Source: Flavobacterium sp. Root186 (GTDB lineage Bacteria > Bacteroidota > Bacteroidia > Flavobacteriales > Flavobacteriaceae). From it: a stretch of 64,000 bases of DNA. Of the stretch, positions 16,897-26,133 are shown piece after piece. The stretch spans positions 248,341-312,340 of the forward strand of contig NZ_LMHW01000010.1 of NCBI RefSeq assembly GCF_001428525.1, written 5' to 3'. Under the pieces are notes generated by a model. The model saw only the letters and a program-made list of their open reading frames with translations, was not told the origin of the DNA and made no database searches. A program made the translations under genes and the position numbers. The first letter of the stretch is position 1; each line of letters starts with the position of its first letter.

Positions 16897-17448
16897 TTAT
16901 CTGTTACGTTCGATAATTTCTGCCAGTAATTTTTTAGCACGAAGTAATTTTACTTTTACGTTGCTTAGAGGCTCATTAATTTTGTCAGCAATTTCCTGAT
17001 AGGACATTTCCTGAAAGTAACGAAGGTGTATTACTTCCTGATAATGGGGTTTTAATTCTTTGATGCATAAAAGCAAACGGGAGAGGTTTTGCTCTTTAAT
17101 TAAAGCATCTTCTGCAGATGGCGTAGTGTCGGCAATATTGTATGCCTGTTGGTCTTCAGTATCAGTGATTTCTATAAAAAGATTCGTTTTCTTTTTACGT
17201 AATAAATCAATATAAACGTTTTTTGCAATGGCAATTAACCAAGTGTTAAACTGAAATTCGGGATTATAAGATCCTATTTTATCAAAAGCTTTTGAGAAAG
17301 TTTCAATAGTAATGTCTTCTGCAGTGGTTTCGTTTTCTGTACGTTTAAGCATAAAGCCATAAACTTCATTCCAGAAATAATCTAATAAAAAAGTAAAGGC
17401 GACCTGGTCACCTTTTTTTGCTTTTTCTATTTTAGAATTTATTTCCAA
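16897..17448 (-). CDS. ECF-type RNA polymerase sigma factor
   Basis: At 183 residues this is an ECF sigma factor with region 2 (about 20-85, FLLDYFWNEVYGFMLKR, and FNTWLIAIAKNVYIDLLRKKK) and region 4 (about 120-178, YQEVIHLRYFQEMSYQEIADKI). The latter contains the promoter -35 recognition helix. No adjacent anti-sigma factor gene is visible. Its start overlaps the last 10 bases of the upstream glycosyltransferase, so the two are translationally coupled and probably share a promoter. Confidence 0.93.
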   Translation of the reverse strand: MEINSKIEKAKKGDQVAFTFLLDYFWNEVYGFMLKRTENETTAEDITIETFSKAFDKIGSYNPEFQFNTWLIAIAKNVYIDLLRKKKTNLFIEITDTEDQQAYNIADTTPSAEDALIKEQNLSRLLLCIKELKPHYQEVIHLRYFQEMSYQEIADKINEPLSNVKVKLLRAKKLLAEIIERNR

Positions 17449-18545
17449 TATACAGGTTTTGAAAAAATATTAGTTATAAAGATATTAATTTGTGTTATAA
17501 TAAGCACAATTTCTAATACTGGAAACCAAATTTTAATATCGTTTTCTTTAAGTTTTCCTGCAGAAAAACCAATTACAGTCCAAACCACAGTATAACGTGT
17601 TGCTAAAATTGCTACAACAGTAATCCATTGAAATTGAAAAGCCAGCAAAATTATAACTGATAAAAAGAAAAATAATTGTGAAAAAAAGAAAAGTCCTAAT
17701 TGAAATTTATCAAAAAACTTATAATGTTCAGCCGTAGAAACGTGTCTTCTTTTTTGTGTAAACCAGTCTTTATAAGATTCTTTTGGTTTTGAATACGTAA
17801 AACTTTCAGCTGTATGCGATATTGTTGTATTCAATTTGTTGGCAGCCTGATTGATAAATAAATCATCATCGCCCGAACGAACCTGAATATGATCAATAAA
17901 ACCATTTACGTTAAAAAATTCATCTTTTTTATAAGCTAAATTTCGCCCAACTCCCATATATGGAAGTCCTGCTTTTGCCCAGGAAAAATATTGAACAGCG
18001 GTTAAAATTGTTTCAAAGCGAATAATTTTATTCAATAAAGAATTTTCTATTTTTTCATAACCTCCGTAACCCAAAACAATAGTTTTCTCTGTAGTAAATT
18101 GTGACGTCATTGATGTAATCCAATCTTTTGAAGTTGGATAACAATCTGCATCTGTAAAAAGTAAGTATTCTTTTTTTGCTGCTTTGATTCCTAAGGTTAA
18201 AGCGTATTTTTTATTTCCCCAAAAAGCTTCATTATTTTCAACTTTAACCAGGCGAATGTTCGAATATTTTTGCTCAAATTCTTCAAAAACTTCAAGCGTT
18301 TCATCACTTGATGCATCGTCAATTAATACAATTTCAAAGTCAGGATAATTTTGTTCTGCCAATAACGGGATAAATTTCTTTACGTTTTCTTCTTCATTTT
18401 TTGCACAGACAATAACAGAAACCGGAATATTTTTTGGGGTAATATCCTGAGGTTTAGCAAAAGCAAATTTCCCAAAAATTCCTAAATAATAGAAAAGTTG
18501 AATAAAAACAATAGCAATAAAAAAGTAAAGTAAAATTATAAGCAT
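17439..18545 (-). CDS. Membrane-bound glycosyltransferase family 2 protein
   Basis: The 368-residue protein has an N-terminal membrane anchor (1-28), a GT2 catalytic domain and three to four C-terminal membrane helices (about 270-360). The GT2 domain has VSVIVCAKNEEENV, FEIVLIDDASSDET and LLFTDADCYP, the last giving the DxD metal site. SGDDDLFINQAAN follows, then a QKRRH motif akin to the QxxRW of processive synthases. It belongs with enzymes that transfer sugars to lipids or polysaccharides at the inner membrane; the acceptor is unknown. It overlaps the sigma factor gene by 10 bases. Confidence 0.87.
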   Translation of the reverse strand: MLIILLYFFIAIVFIQLFYYLGIFGKFAFAKPQDITPKNIPVSVIVCAKNEEENVKKFIPLLAEQNYPDFEIVLIDDASSDETLEVFEEFEQKYSNIRLVKVENNEAFWGNKKYALTLGIKAAKKEYLLFTDADCYPTSKDWITSMTSQFTTEKTIVLGYGGYEKIENSLLNKIIRFETILTAVQYFSWAKAGLPYMGVGRNLAYKKDEFFNVNGFIDHIQVRSGDDDLFINQAANKLNTTISHTAESFTYSKPKESYKDWFTQKRRHVSTAEHYKFFDKFQLGLFFFSQLFFFLSVIILLAFQFQWITVVAILATRYTVVWTVIGFSAGKLKENDIKIWFPVLEIVLIITQINIFITNIFSKPVYWK

Positions 18546-18629
18546 ATGGTTTTAATGTCTGTTAATGTTTCAAATTTTGCGAGAACAAAGGTAGTTATGA
18601 ATTCCTAATTTTCAATGTTTAATATCAAT

Positions 18630-19244
18630 TTACTTTCGGCACTTTGACATTTCTTTTGCAATAGCAATAGACTGAGGGTTTTCTGTTTTTTCCAGTTCTG
18701 AAATTATATTTTTATAATTGTGATCATCTCGGTTTTGAGACAGTTTTCGGGTAGCCTGAATTTCATCAATTTCTATTTCAAAACCAAAGATTCCTCTGGC
18801 TTCACGCATGATTTTTTCAGATAAATTTTCAACACGAACAGGATTTTCAGAATCTGCCTCGTATTTGTCAACAAGCTTTTTTAGCTGTTCTACAGTTGAG
18901 CTGTAATCTACAATCTTAATTCTTCCGTAAACATGTACAGCTATATAATTCCAGGTTGGAACATTTTCATGATCGTACCAAGAAGATGAAATGTAACTAT
19001 GCGGTCCTGTAAATACAGCCAAAACCTGATCATTTTCTGCAAAACCTTCAGCTTGCGGATTCAGTTTTGAGATATGCCCCTGAAGAATTTCTTTTCCATC
19101 AGCATTAATTTCCAATTCTATCGGAATATGAGTTGCACATAATTTTCCGTTAGTCTGATTGATCAGAATTCCAAAACTATTCTCTTTTAAAAAAGTTTTG
19201 ATTGATTCCGGATCTTCATCTTTATATAGTTCAGGTGTGTACAT
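18630..19244 (-). CDS. PaiB-type FMN-binding protein
   Basis: The 204-residue protein matches the PaiB/FMN_bind_2 family: MYTPELYKDED at the N-terminus, LCATHIPIELE, VLAVFTGPHSYISSSWY (about 78-95) and PTWNYIAVHVYG, a flavin-site signature. The C-terminus has GFEIEIDEIQATRKLSQNR. B. subtilis PaiB was described as a negative regulator of sporulation and protease genes, but the fold is that of a flavin-binding split barrel, so an oxidoreductase role is as likely. It appears to be a single gene with no linked PaiA homologue. Confidence 0.88.
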   Translation of the reverse strand: MYTPELYKDEDPESIKTFLKENSFGILINQTNGKLCATHIPIELEINADGKEILQGHISKLNPQAEGFAENDQVLAVFTGPHSYISSSWYDHENVPTWNYIAVHVYGRIKIVDYSSTVEQLKKLVDKYEADSENPVRVENLSEKIMREARGIFGFEIEIDEIQATRKLSQNRDDHNYKNIISELEKTENPQSIAIAKEMSKCRK

Positions 19245-19424
19245 TTTATGAATTTATTTTCAAGATTTCTTGTTGCTGAATTCATCTCAGCATCACAATG
19301 AATTCTTGAAGTTTCCAAAACGAAGATAAAGATTTACCGATAATTCAAAGATACTTTCTATAACTTTTTCGGTTTTTGATGTTGTTAATTTATAGAGAAG
19401 AATTTTTAATTATTATTTTAAATT

Positions 19425-19925
19425 TTAGCTCATTTTTTTTGAGTTCAAATAGATTTGAATTACGCTTACATATAAAATAGCAACTCCAATAAAAGTAAAA
19501 ATCACTCCTTCGACCAAACATTGTGTTCCAAAATCATCAGAGCAAAAGGTTCTGATGGGACGAAATAATTGAGATATTATTTCCTTTCTGAAAAACTTAA
19601 GTCTTAAGAGAATATATAATACAATTGCCACTATAATTGTATTTAGAGATGAAAGTTTACTCTTCCAATTTACAAAAGCAAGTATACAAATTCCTATTAA
19701 TGAACCTAAAAATATCCAAACGTATACACTAGGCCAAAAATTAAAAACGCCTTCATTTGTAGGTAATAATTTGTTCCAATATTGTGAATGTTGATATTGT
19801 GAATGTGTTTCTGCCCAGATGATTTTTTCAGATACGGTGTAAAATCTAAGCTGCAGAATACCATTTATAAGGAAAATCATTCCGAATATTTGGAGTAAAA
19901 TAACTTTGATATTTAATTCTTTCAT
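19425..19925 (-). CDS. Hypothetical membrane protein
   Basis: I recognise no family. The 166 residues hold four hydrophobic segments at about 8-26, 68-88, 92-106 and 138-158. A soluble loop with aromatic residues lies between the first two, and two Cys residues near 128-136 (FCSDDFGTQC) may form a disulfide. The C-terminus is SKKMS. Composition and codon use look like the neighbours. It lies between paiB and murB on the same strand, with gaps of 180 and 39 bases. Confidence 0.65.
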   Translation of the reverse strand: MKELNIKVILLQIFGMIFLINGILQLRFYTVSEKIIWAETHSQYQHSQYWNKLLPTNEGVFNFWPSVYVWIFLGSLIGICILAFVNWKSKLSSLNTIIVAIVLYILLRLKFFRKEIISQLFRPIRTFCSDDFGTQCLVEGVIFTFIGVAILYVSVIQIYLNSKKMS

Positions 19926-19964
19926 TAAGGTTTGGTTGGTAAGCTAGTAAAGGCTGAGTTTTTT

Positions 19965-20978
19965 TTAAATCACATTCACTTCGGCTTCAATTTGAATGCC
20001 AAAGATTTCGAAAACGGTTTGCTGTACTTGTTTTGAAACATCTAAAATTTCCTGACCAGTAGCATTTCCGTAATTTACTAAAACCAAAGCTTGATTTTTA
20101 TGAACTCCGGCATCGCCAAAACGTTTTCCTTTAAAGCCTGCCTGTTCAATAAGCCATCCGGCAGGAACTTTTACTTCGGTTGGAGAAACCTCGTAAAACT
20201 TCATCTCAGGGAATTTTTGATGAATTTTTTCAAAATCAGATTTCAATAAAATGGGGTTTTTAAAGAAACTGCCGCTGTTTCCTAATTCTTTAGGATCAGG
20301 TAACTTGCTTTGCCTGATAGCAATTACAGCATTGCTTACATCTTTTAAAGTAGGTTCAGAGATATTGTTTTTAGCCAATTCAGCTAAAATATCTCCGTAA
20401 GATGTATTGATTTTATGATTGTGTTTTGTCAATTTATAGATTACCGAAGTGATAATAAATTGATTTTTTACTTCATGTTTAAAGATGCTTTCACGGTAGC
20501 CAAAATTACATTCGGTATTAGTAAAAGCTTTTATCTCCTGCGTTTCAATATTTATTGCTTCGCATGAAACAAAAGTATCTTTGATTTCAGTTCCGTAAGC
20601 GCCAATATTCTGGACTGGAGTTGTACCGACATTTCCCGGAATTAAAGACATATTTTCTAATCCGCCAAAATTATTGTCGATTGTCCAAAGAACAAAATCA
20701 TGCCACGTTTCACCAGCCTGACTTTCAACCCACACAAAATCATCATCTTCTTTAATGATTTTTTTTCCTTTTAAATCGATATGAATGACCAAAGCATCAA
20801 TATCCTTTGTTAAAAGCATATTGCTTCCTCCGCCAAGTATGAATTTTTTCTCGTTTTTGTTTTCCTCTAAAATAGTTTTCAGTTCTTCAACAGAATGTAC
20901 AGCAACAAATTTTTTGGCTTTGGCTTCTATGCCGAAAGTATTGTAGTTTTTTAAAGAAAAATTGGATTGGATTTGCAT
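19965..20978 (-). CDS. murB: UDP-N-acetylenolpyruvoylglucosamine reductase
   Basis: MurB reduces UDP-GlcNAc-enolpyruvate to UDP-MurNAc in peptidoglycan synthesis, using FAD and NADPH. The 337 residues match the type I (E. coli-like) form: the N-terminal NYNTFGIEAKAKKFV, FAD-binding FILGGGSNMLL (about 45-55) and SLIPGNVGTTPVQNIGAYG. The catalytic serine block GNSGSFFKNP is near residue 235, followed by PAGWLIEQAGFKGKRFG. The minus-strand start at 20978 gives the normal length. It appears to be a single gene. Confidence 0.96.
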   Translation of the reverse strand: MQIQSNFSLKNYNTFGIEAKAKKFVAVHSVEELKTILEENKNEKKFILGGGSNMLLTKDIDALVIHIDLKGKKIIKEDDDFVWVESQAGETWHDFVLWTIDNNFGGLENMSLIPGNVGTTPVQNIGAYGTEIKDTFVSCEAINIETQEIKAFTNTECNFGYRESIFKHEVKNQFIITSVIYKLTKHNHKINTSYGDILAELAKNNISEPTLKDVSNAVIAIRQSKLPDPKELGNSGSFFKNPILLKSDFEKIHQKFPEMKFYEVSPTEVKVPAGWLIEQAGFKGKRFGDAGVHKNQALVLVNYGNATGQEILDVSKQVQQTVFEIFGIQIEAEVNVI

Positions 20979-21033
20979 AGGTAAAAAAGCTTTTTAATCT
21001 GAGGTCAAAAGTAAGGATTATAATTTTTGTTTT

Positions 21034-21115
21034 ACCGCAAAGACACAAAGTTTGCGCAAAGTTCGCTAAGCTTTATGTTCATTGTGTAAAATCTCAGCAA
21101 ACTTTGTGGTTAAAT
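21034..21115. repeat. Imperfect inverted word repeat after the GT4 gene
   Basis: The left side reads TTTACCGCAAAGACACAAAG and continues TTTGCGC; the right side ends GCAAACTTTGTGGTTAAA. A 12-base core (CACAAAGTTTGC) pairs exactly with the right arm. Its outer ACCGCAAAG/CTTTGTGGTT words recall the nested element at 51135-51379. Confidence 0.6.
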
Positions 21116-22170
21116 TACTTTCGAAAATCTAACAACTCATGATACTTATCAGCAATAACCTTCATATTAATATCATAATTAGCATTTTCTTCTACAAATT
21201 TTCGGTTTCGAATAACAGCCTCATTTCGGGATTCAGGATTTTCAAAAGACCAAATTAATTCATTGGCCAGCATTTCAATATTATCAATTTCAATTAACTG
21301 CCCGTTTTGTCGATGTGAAATCCAGCTTTGATTTCCGGGAATATCAGAAACGACGGGATAACAATTACAAGCCATTGCTTCAAATAATGATGCAGAAACT
21401 CCTTCGGTAATTGGCATGCTGATATAAATATTAGATTGCTGTAATAATTTAGGAAGTTCTATATTTGGAATTCTTCCTGTAAAAATAACTTTGTTTTCGA
21501 TTTGAAGCTCTTTAGCTAAATCTTTCAAAAATTGCAATCTTGTTCCGTCGCCAACAATAGTCAGCGAAAAATCAATTCCTTTTTGATGTAAAATGCCAAA
21601 TGCTTTTAAAATAGAATCATGACGGTATTCCGGCTGTAAAGAACGTGTTACAATTGCTTCAATTTTGTTTGAATGGTTTGTTGAAGGTGTAAAAAGAGAT
21701 AAATCAATCCCTTTCGGAAGAACCAAAACTTTGCTCATGTCAACGCCAATTGCTTTCATAGAAATCGTCATGACGGGACCCCAGGCATGAATTAAATGTG
21801 CTTTTTTGAAAGCATATTTCTGAATAAACTTTTTAAATGGATATAAAACAGAATTTTCCGGCCATAAATCAGTTCGGCCTTGTTGTGCAACTGCAATAGT
21901 TTTTGAACCAGATAAAGCGGCAAGAAATCCGTAACTTGTAGTTCTTTCGGCAATCACCATATCGGGTTTTTCATTTCTGACTATTTTGCGAATAGAAACA
22001 GGTGCGAAAAAATATTCTAAAATACGTTTGAATCGGTTGAGTTTTGAATCACTCGGAGATTGAAGTTCCCAAGTGATAATTTCAAAATCGCCAAATTCTT
22101 TCAAGCCTTTCATCCACGTTATGGCATCGGCACGATACGATTCCCCAAGAAAAAGTATTTTTCTTTTCAT
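21115..22170 (-). CDS. Glycosyltransferase family 4 protein
   Basis: The start at 22170 (MKRKILFLGES) is preferred over an ATG at 22200, because the extra residues come from an inverted repeat. The product has 351 residues and a GT-B fold. The N-terminal half has KPDMVIAERTTSYGFLAAL and HLIHAWGPV. The C-terminal half has IVTRSLQPEYRH, LTIVGDGTRLQFLKDL and the retaining-GT4 EX7E motif (EGVSASLFE) in the ITEGVSASLFEAMACN block. There are no membrane segments. The donor and acceptor are unknown, and it is not clustered with other envelope-sugar genes. Confidence 0.87.
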   Translation of the reverse strand: MKRKILFLGESYRADAITWMKGLKEFGDFEIITWELQSPSDSKLNRFKRILEYFFAPVSIRKIVRNEKPDMVIAERTTSYGFLAALSGSKTIAVAQQGRTDLWPENSVLYPFKKFIQKYAFKKAHLIHAWGPVMTISMKAIGVDMSKVLVLPKGIDLSLFTPSTNHSNKIEAIVTRSLQPEYRHDSILKAFGILHQKGIDFSLTIVGDGTRLQFLKDLAKELQIENKVIFTGRIPNIELPKLLQQSNIYISMPITEGVSASLFEAMACNCYPVVSDIPGNQSWISHRQNGQLIEIDNIEMLANELIWSFENPESRNEAVIRNRKFVEENANYDINMKVIADKYHELLDFRK

Positions 22171-22186
22171 TAAAATGAGTTTTTTC

Positions 22187-22244
22187 GCCACGAATTTCAC
22201 GAATTTCCACTAATTAATTCGTGCTAATTCGTGAAATTCGTGGC
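22187..22244. repeat. Perfect 19-bp GCCACGAATT inverted repeat
   Basis: Positions 22187-22205 and 22226-22244 are exact reverse complements (19 of 19) with a 20-base loop. The word AATTCGTG/CACGAATT occurs several times inside. It lies between the DUF2461 gene (stop at 22256) and the GT4 start. Confidence 0.9.
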
Positions 22245-22255
22245 AAATAAAAATT

Positions 22256-22936
22256 TTAGAATTCTTCATCAGTGTCTAAAGCACGATTTATGAATTCGTT
22301 TAAAGGTTTTAAAGCAATCAGTTTTTTACTCATTTTTGAAACAAAATCTTTTTGAGTCACTTCAGAAATATCATACTTTTGAGAGGCAGTGAAACTTTTT
22401 AGTTTTAAAAACTCAATTGCCGGATGATCTTTTTCATAACCTCTAGGCGGATTTTTAAGTGAATTATTTTCATCAACATCTAAACTTCCAAATTCTTTCT
22501 TAAAGTTTTTATCGGCTACAATTGCTTCTAAATCATCATGGAAAAAGGCAATTTCTTTACGAACCTTTTTTAAATCTTCCGCTTCAGGCGAATAAAATCC
22601 ACCCGCTATAAAACTGGCCCCTTTTTCAATGTGAACATAATATCCAGAACGGTTTAGGCCTTTTGCGCCAGATGAAAGCCAGACACCCAGATGTGCTTTA
22701 TAAGGAGATTTATCTTTAGAAAATCGAATGTCTCGGTTAATTCTAAAAGTACAATTTTTAACCTCCAATAATTCCAGCGATGGATCAAGCGGTTTCATTA
22801 CATCCAGAAAATCACTAACTAATTGATGATAATCTTTTTTGAAGATTTCATAACGTTTTTTATTGTCCTGAAACCAGTCTCTGTTATTGTTCTTTTTTAA
22901 ATCGTCTAAAAATTGCAATGATTCTTTCGTAAGCAT
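22256..22936 (-). CDS. DUF2461 domain-containing protein
   Basis: The 226-residue protein matches DUF2461 (also TIGR02453). Its opening LTKESLQFLDDLKKNNNRDWFQDNK is the family's signature, followed by CTFRINRDIRFSKDKSPYKAHLGVWL and YYVHIEKGASFIAGGFYSPEAEDLKKVR. No catalytic residues are known for the family and no function is assigned. There is no signal peptide. It is flanked on both sides by GCCAC(G/T)AATT inverted repeats and is likely a single transcription unit. Confidence 0.9.
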   Translation of the reverse strand: MLTKESLQFLDDLKKNNNRDWFQDNKKRYEIFKKDYHQLVSDFLDVMKPLDPSLELLEVKNCTFRINRDIRFSKDKSPYKAHLGVWLSSGAKGLNRSGYYVHIEKGASFIAGGFYSPEAEDLKKVRKEIAFFHDDLEAIVADKNFKKEFGSLDVDENNSLKNPPRGYEKDHPAIEFLKLKSFTASQKYDISEVTQKDFVSKMSKKLIALKPLNEFINRALDTDEEF

Positions 22937-22968
22937 ATTGTGTGTTTTATTGCAGTTGTTTTAAGTTC

Positions 22969-23062
22969 GCCACTAATTACACGAATTTACACTAATTTTT
23001 TAATTGCTTATCGCTCAACTTTGACAAAGTTTTAATTCGTTAAAATTCGTGTAATTCGTGGC
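22969..23062. repeat. GCCAC(T/G)AATT inverted repeat downstream of recF
   Basis: Positions 22969-22997 and 23034-23062 pair at 25 of 29 positions around a 36-base loop. The arm words (GCCAC, AATTACACGAATT) are shared with the elements at 22187 and 45712. Confidence 0.85.
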
Positions 23063-23072
23063 AAAAAAAACT

Positions 23073-24152
23073 TTATAAATTAAATATCTTATAAGTTTGA
23101 TGCGTAGATTTTACAATCGCTTCCGTACGTTCCGGATGCGTATCTGAAATAAAAAGCTGTCCAAAAGTTTCGCTATTTACCATTTCGACAATTTTGGCAA
23201 CACGCGTTTCGTCCAGTTTATCAAAAATGTCATCAAATAATAAAATAGGTTTTACGCCGCTTTGCTTTTTTAGAAACTCAAACTGAGCCAGTTTCAAGGC
23301 GATCAAAAAAGATTTTTGCTGTCCCTGCGATCCGAATTTTTTTATGGGATGCGAATCAATTTCAAAAGATAAATCGTCTTTGTGAATTCCGGAATTTGTA
23401 TAATGCAGCGCACGGTCTTTATTAATGTTTTCCTGTAAAAGTGTCAATAAATCTTTTTCGAATAAATGACTTTCATAAACTAACTGAACCGTTTCTTCAG
23501 ATCCGGTTATGGTTTGATGATGTACATTAAATATAGGTATAAATTGTTCCAGAAAATCTTTTCGTTTTTCAAAAATCGATTTTCCGTATTCATTTAACTG
23601 CTCATTATATATAGATAAAGTATCATTGTCAAAAGTATGGTTTAGCGCAAAATATTTCAAAAGCGCATTTCGCTGCACAAGTACTTTTTGATATTGAATA
23701 AGCTGATGCAGATAAGTGGAGTCTAACTGCGAAATCACACTATCCATAAACTTGCGGCGCGTTTCGCTTCCTTCAACGATTAAATCACGGTCAGCCGGAG
23801 AAATAATTACAAGCGGAATAAACCCAATATGATCTGAAAATTTATCGTAAGCTTTTCCGTTTCTTTTTAAAACCTTTTTTTGTCCTTTTTTTAAACTGCA
23901 GACAATTTGTTCTGTTCTGTCGTTTTTTTCTATCTCAGCATCAATAACAAAAAACTCTTCTCCGTGTTTGATATTTTGAACCGCAAGCGGGTTAAAATAA
24001 CTTTTTCCATAAGCCAAATGGTAAATGGCATCCAGTACATTGGTTTTTCCAATTCCGTTTTTTCCAACAAAACAATTGATCTTGATGTCGAAATCAAAAC
24101 TGGCTTCAGAGAAATTTTTATAATTGAATAAAGAAATTTTGTTTAAATGCAT
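23073..24152 (-). CDS. recF: DNA replication and repair protein RecF
   Basis: RecF loads RecA at single-strand gaps during recombinational repair. The 359 residues match the family: the N-terminal [19 protein letters not shown], Walker [18 protein letters not shown] (about 30-45) and [21 protein letters not shown]. The ABC-type signature region [17 protein letters not shown] (about 275) and Walker [14 protein letters not shown] (about 300) follow, then the SDTHPE switch. It is a single gene, divergent from the TPR gene at 24533 by 380 bases, and not near dnaA/dnaN. Confidence 0.96.
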   Translation of the reverse strand: MHLNKISLFNYKNFSEASFDFDIKINCFVGKNGIGKTNVLDAIYHLAYGKSYFNPLAVQNIKHGEEFFVIDAEIEKNDRTEQIVCSLKKGQKKVLKRNGKAYDKFSDHIGFIPLVIISPADRDLIVEGSETRRKFMDSVISQLDSTYLHQLIQYQKVLVQRNALLKYFALNHTFDNDTLSIYNEQLNEYGKSIFEKRKDFLEQFIPIFNVHHQTITGSEETVQLVYESHLFEKDLLTLLQENINKDRALHYTNSGIHKDDLSFEIDSHPIKKFGSQGQQKSFLIALKLAQFEFLKKQSGVKPILLFDDIFDKLDETRVAKIVEMVNSETFGQLFISDTHPERTEAIVKSTHQTYKIFNL

Positions 24153-24532
24153 TTTTAAGAGACTCTAAAAGGTAAAATTTGATGTTTTCTAAGTAATTCT
24201 TTTAAACTTTTTTGTCTGTCGCAGATTAAAATGATTAAAAAGATTTTTGCTGAGGCTTTTTAATCTGTGTTAATCTGTGAAATTTGTGGCTAAAACCAAG
24301 ATTTATCTCAGAAAAGTGTTATTTGAAATCATCAAAAATTTGAGGGTGCAAATTATCGAAAATTATCGATATAAAGGACTTTTAGTACGTTTCAAGTTGA
24401 TTTATTTTGGTGCTGATGCGAAAGGACTTAGCATTATCAAAAATATTTGTTTTAAAATAGTGATAAAATTGATTTTTTTTGCCTCAGTTTCAAGAAAAAT
24501 TTTATTTTTGCCGTTCACTAAATTAATTTTAA
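24153..24532. other. Intergenic region between divergent recF and the TPR gene
   Basis: The 380 bases contain an imperfect word repeat (about 24220-24290, GCAGATTAAAATGATTAAAA against CTTTTTAATCTGTGTTAATC) and the promoter at 24479-24510. A 90-codon frame at 24277-24549 runs out of the repeat and into the next gene and does not look coding. Confidence 0.6.
24479..24510 (+). promoter_or_regulatory. Promoter of the TPR gene
   Basis: TTG at 24479-24481 and TATTTTTG at 24503-24510 with 21 bases between fit the Bacteroidota promoter consensus. It lies 22 bases before the start at 24533. Confidence 0.6.
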
Positions 24533-25312
24533 ATGGCTACTTACAATAAAAGAGGATATAAAGCACCAAAAGAGAAGGAAGTTAAAGAAGTAAATGAAGA
24601 ACAACAGGTAATCATTGATGAAAAAGACAGCACAACAGCTGGTGTTTTTTCTAAATTAGACGAAACTGCTTCAAAAACTGAGGATTGGGTTGCTAAAAAT
24701 CAAAAAATCATTATTGGTTTAGTTGCAGGTATTGCAGTTGCTACTATTGGTTATTTGGCTTACCAAAAATTTATTGAGGCTCCGAAACAAGACGAAGCTG
24801 CAAACGAAATGTTTGTTGCACAACAGAACTTTCAAAAAGCTGTTGATGGTGTTGCAAGTGATTCATTATACAAATTAGCTTTAAACGGATCTGAAGGTAA
24901 ATTCGGATTTGTGAAAATTGCTGACGAATATTCTGGAACTGATGCTGGAAATTTAGCAAATTACTATGCTGGTATGGCATATTTAAATACAGGTAAATTT
25001 GATGATGCTATTAAGTATTTAGGAGAATTTAAATCTGAAGATTTAATTTTAAGCGCTTTAGCAAAAGGTGCAATTGGAGATGCTTACTCTCAAAAAAACA
25101 ATCAAAAAGAAGCTTTAGACTATTATGTAAAAGCTGCTGAAGCTAATAAAAACGATTTTACAACACCTCGTTTCTTGTTAAAAGCTGCTAAAACAGCGAT
25201 TGCTTTAGGTCAAAAAGAAGATGCTTTAAAATATCTAAACGATATCAAAGATAACTTCGACGCAACTCCAGAAGCTGGTGCTGTTGATGCTTTGATTGGA
25301 TTAGCGCAATAA
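24533..25312 (+). CDS. Membrane-anchored tetratricopeptide-repeat protein
   Basis: The 259-residue protein has a charged, polar N-terminal cytoplasmic region (1-55), one membrane helix (about 60-80, IIIGLVAGIAVATIGYLAY) and a C-terminal TPR domain (95-255). The repeats include AGMAYLNTGKFDDAIKYLGEF and AIGDAYSQKNNQKEALDYYVKA. The layout resembles YfgM-type anchored TPR proteins that work with the Sec/chaperone system at the periplasmic face, though the match is by architecture only. It precedes ribH on the same strand by 84 bases. Confidence 0.85.
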   Translation: MATYNKRGYKAPKEKEVKEVNEEQQVIIDEKDSTTAGVFSKLDETASKTEDWVAKNQKIIIGLVAGIAVATIGYLAYQKFIEAPKQDEAANEMFVAQQNFQKAVDGVASDSLYKLALNGSEGKFGFVKIADEYSGTDAGNLANYYAGMAYLNTGKFDDAIKYLGEFKSEDLILSALAKGAIGDAYSQKNNQKEALDYYVKAAEANKNDFTTPRFLLKAAKTAIALGQKEDALKYLNDIKDNFDATPEAGAVDALIGLAQ

Positions 25313-25396
25313 TAAAATTTCTAGAGTTCAGATTTTAGATTTTAGATTCGTATTTTAGCAATCTGAAATCTATATTCAAAAATCTAAAATTTAAAG

Positions 25397-25969
25397 ATGG
25401 CTACCGAAAATAAAAATTTATCAGAATACGATAAAAACACAATCCCAAATGCGAAAGACTTTCGATTTGGGATTGTTGTTTCTGAGTGGAACGATGTTAT
25501 AACAGAAGGACTTTACAATGGTGCTTTTGACGCACTAGTTGATTGTGATGTTCCTGCGCAGCAAATTATTCGCTGGAATGTACCAGGGAGTTTTGAGCTT
25601 ATTTATGGCGCAAAAAAAATGCTTCAGACACAAAACGTCGATGCAGTAATCGTAATTGGATGTGTAATTCAAGGAGAAACTAAACACTTTGATTTTGTTT
25701 GTGAAGGTGTAACGCAGGGAATTAAAGATTTGAATGTTCAAACTGATATTCCGGTTATTTTTTGTGTTTTAACAGATAACAACATGCAGCAGTCTATTGA
25801 CAGAAGCGGCGGTGCTCACGGAAACAAAGGAACAGAAGCTGCGATTGCTGCCATAAAAATGGCATACATTCGTCAGCAGGCATCAATTTCGCATGCTTTC
25901 AATCAGCCTTTATTGACTTCTGGTGCACTTCAGATAGAAGATTCTCCAAGAAAAATAGAGAACGAATAA
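25397..25969 (+). CDS. ribH: 6,7-dimethyl-8-ribityllumazine synthase
   Basis: RibH condenses the ribityl-pyrimidine intermediate with dihydroxybutanone phosphate in riboflavin synthesis. The 190 residues carry the family motifs: FGIVVSEWNDVITEGLYNGA (about 24-42), WNVPGSFELIYGAK, VIVIGCVIQGETKHFDFVCEGV (about 88-110) and PVIFCVLTDNNMQQSIDRSGG. It is 25 to 35 residues longer than most, with a polar tail after the last helix (QPLLTSGALQIEDSPRKIENE) that is common in Bacteroidota versions. No other rib genes are nearby. Followed by a terminator. Confidence 0.96.
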   Translation: MATENKNLSEYDKNTIPNAKDFRFGIVVSEWNDVITEGLYNGAFDALVDCDVPAQQIIRWNVPGSFELIYGAKKMLQTQNVDAVIVIGCVIQGETKHFDFVCEGVTQGIKDLNVQTDIPVIFCVLTDNNMQQSIDRSGGAHGNKGTEAAIAAIKMAYIRQQASISHAFNQPLLTSGALQIEDSPRKIENE

Positions 25970-25992
25970 AAACACATTTGTTTTAAAATATT

Positions 25993-26030
25993 AAAACCTA
26001 TACTGTGTCATAATAGTATAGGTTTTTTGT
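25993..26030 (+). terminator. Rho-independent terminator after ribH
   Basis: AAAACCTATACT and AGTATAGGTTTT form a 12-bp stem (25993-26026) with a 10-base loop and a T run after it. It lies 24 bases beyond the ribH stop. Confidence 0.9.
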
Positions 26031-26133
26031 TTTTTTTATGATTTCACATAATCAAAAAGCCAGTAGAAATTCACTAAATTTGTGCTTCTTGGTTTCTCAT
26101 TTTAACCGTAAACTTTAAAACTATATTTGCTTA

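Noticed and set aside
24277..24549. A 90-codon plus-strand reading frame
   Set aside because: It begins in a word repeat, has a low-complexity K/I/F-rich translation and runs into the start of the TPR gene whose own promoter lies inside it.
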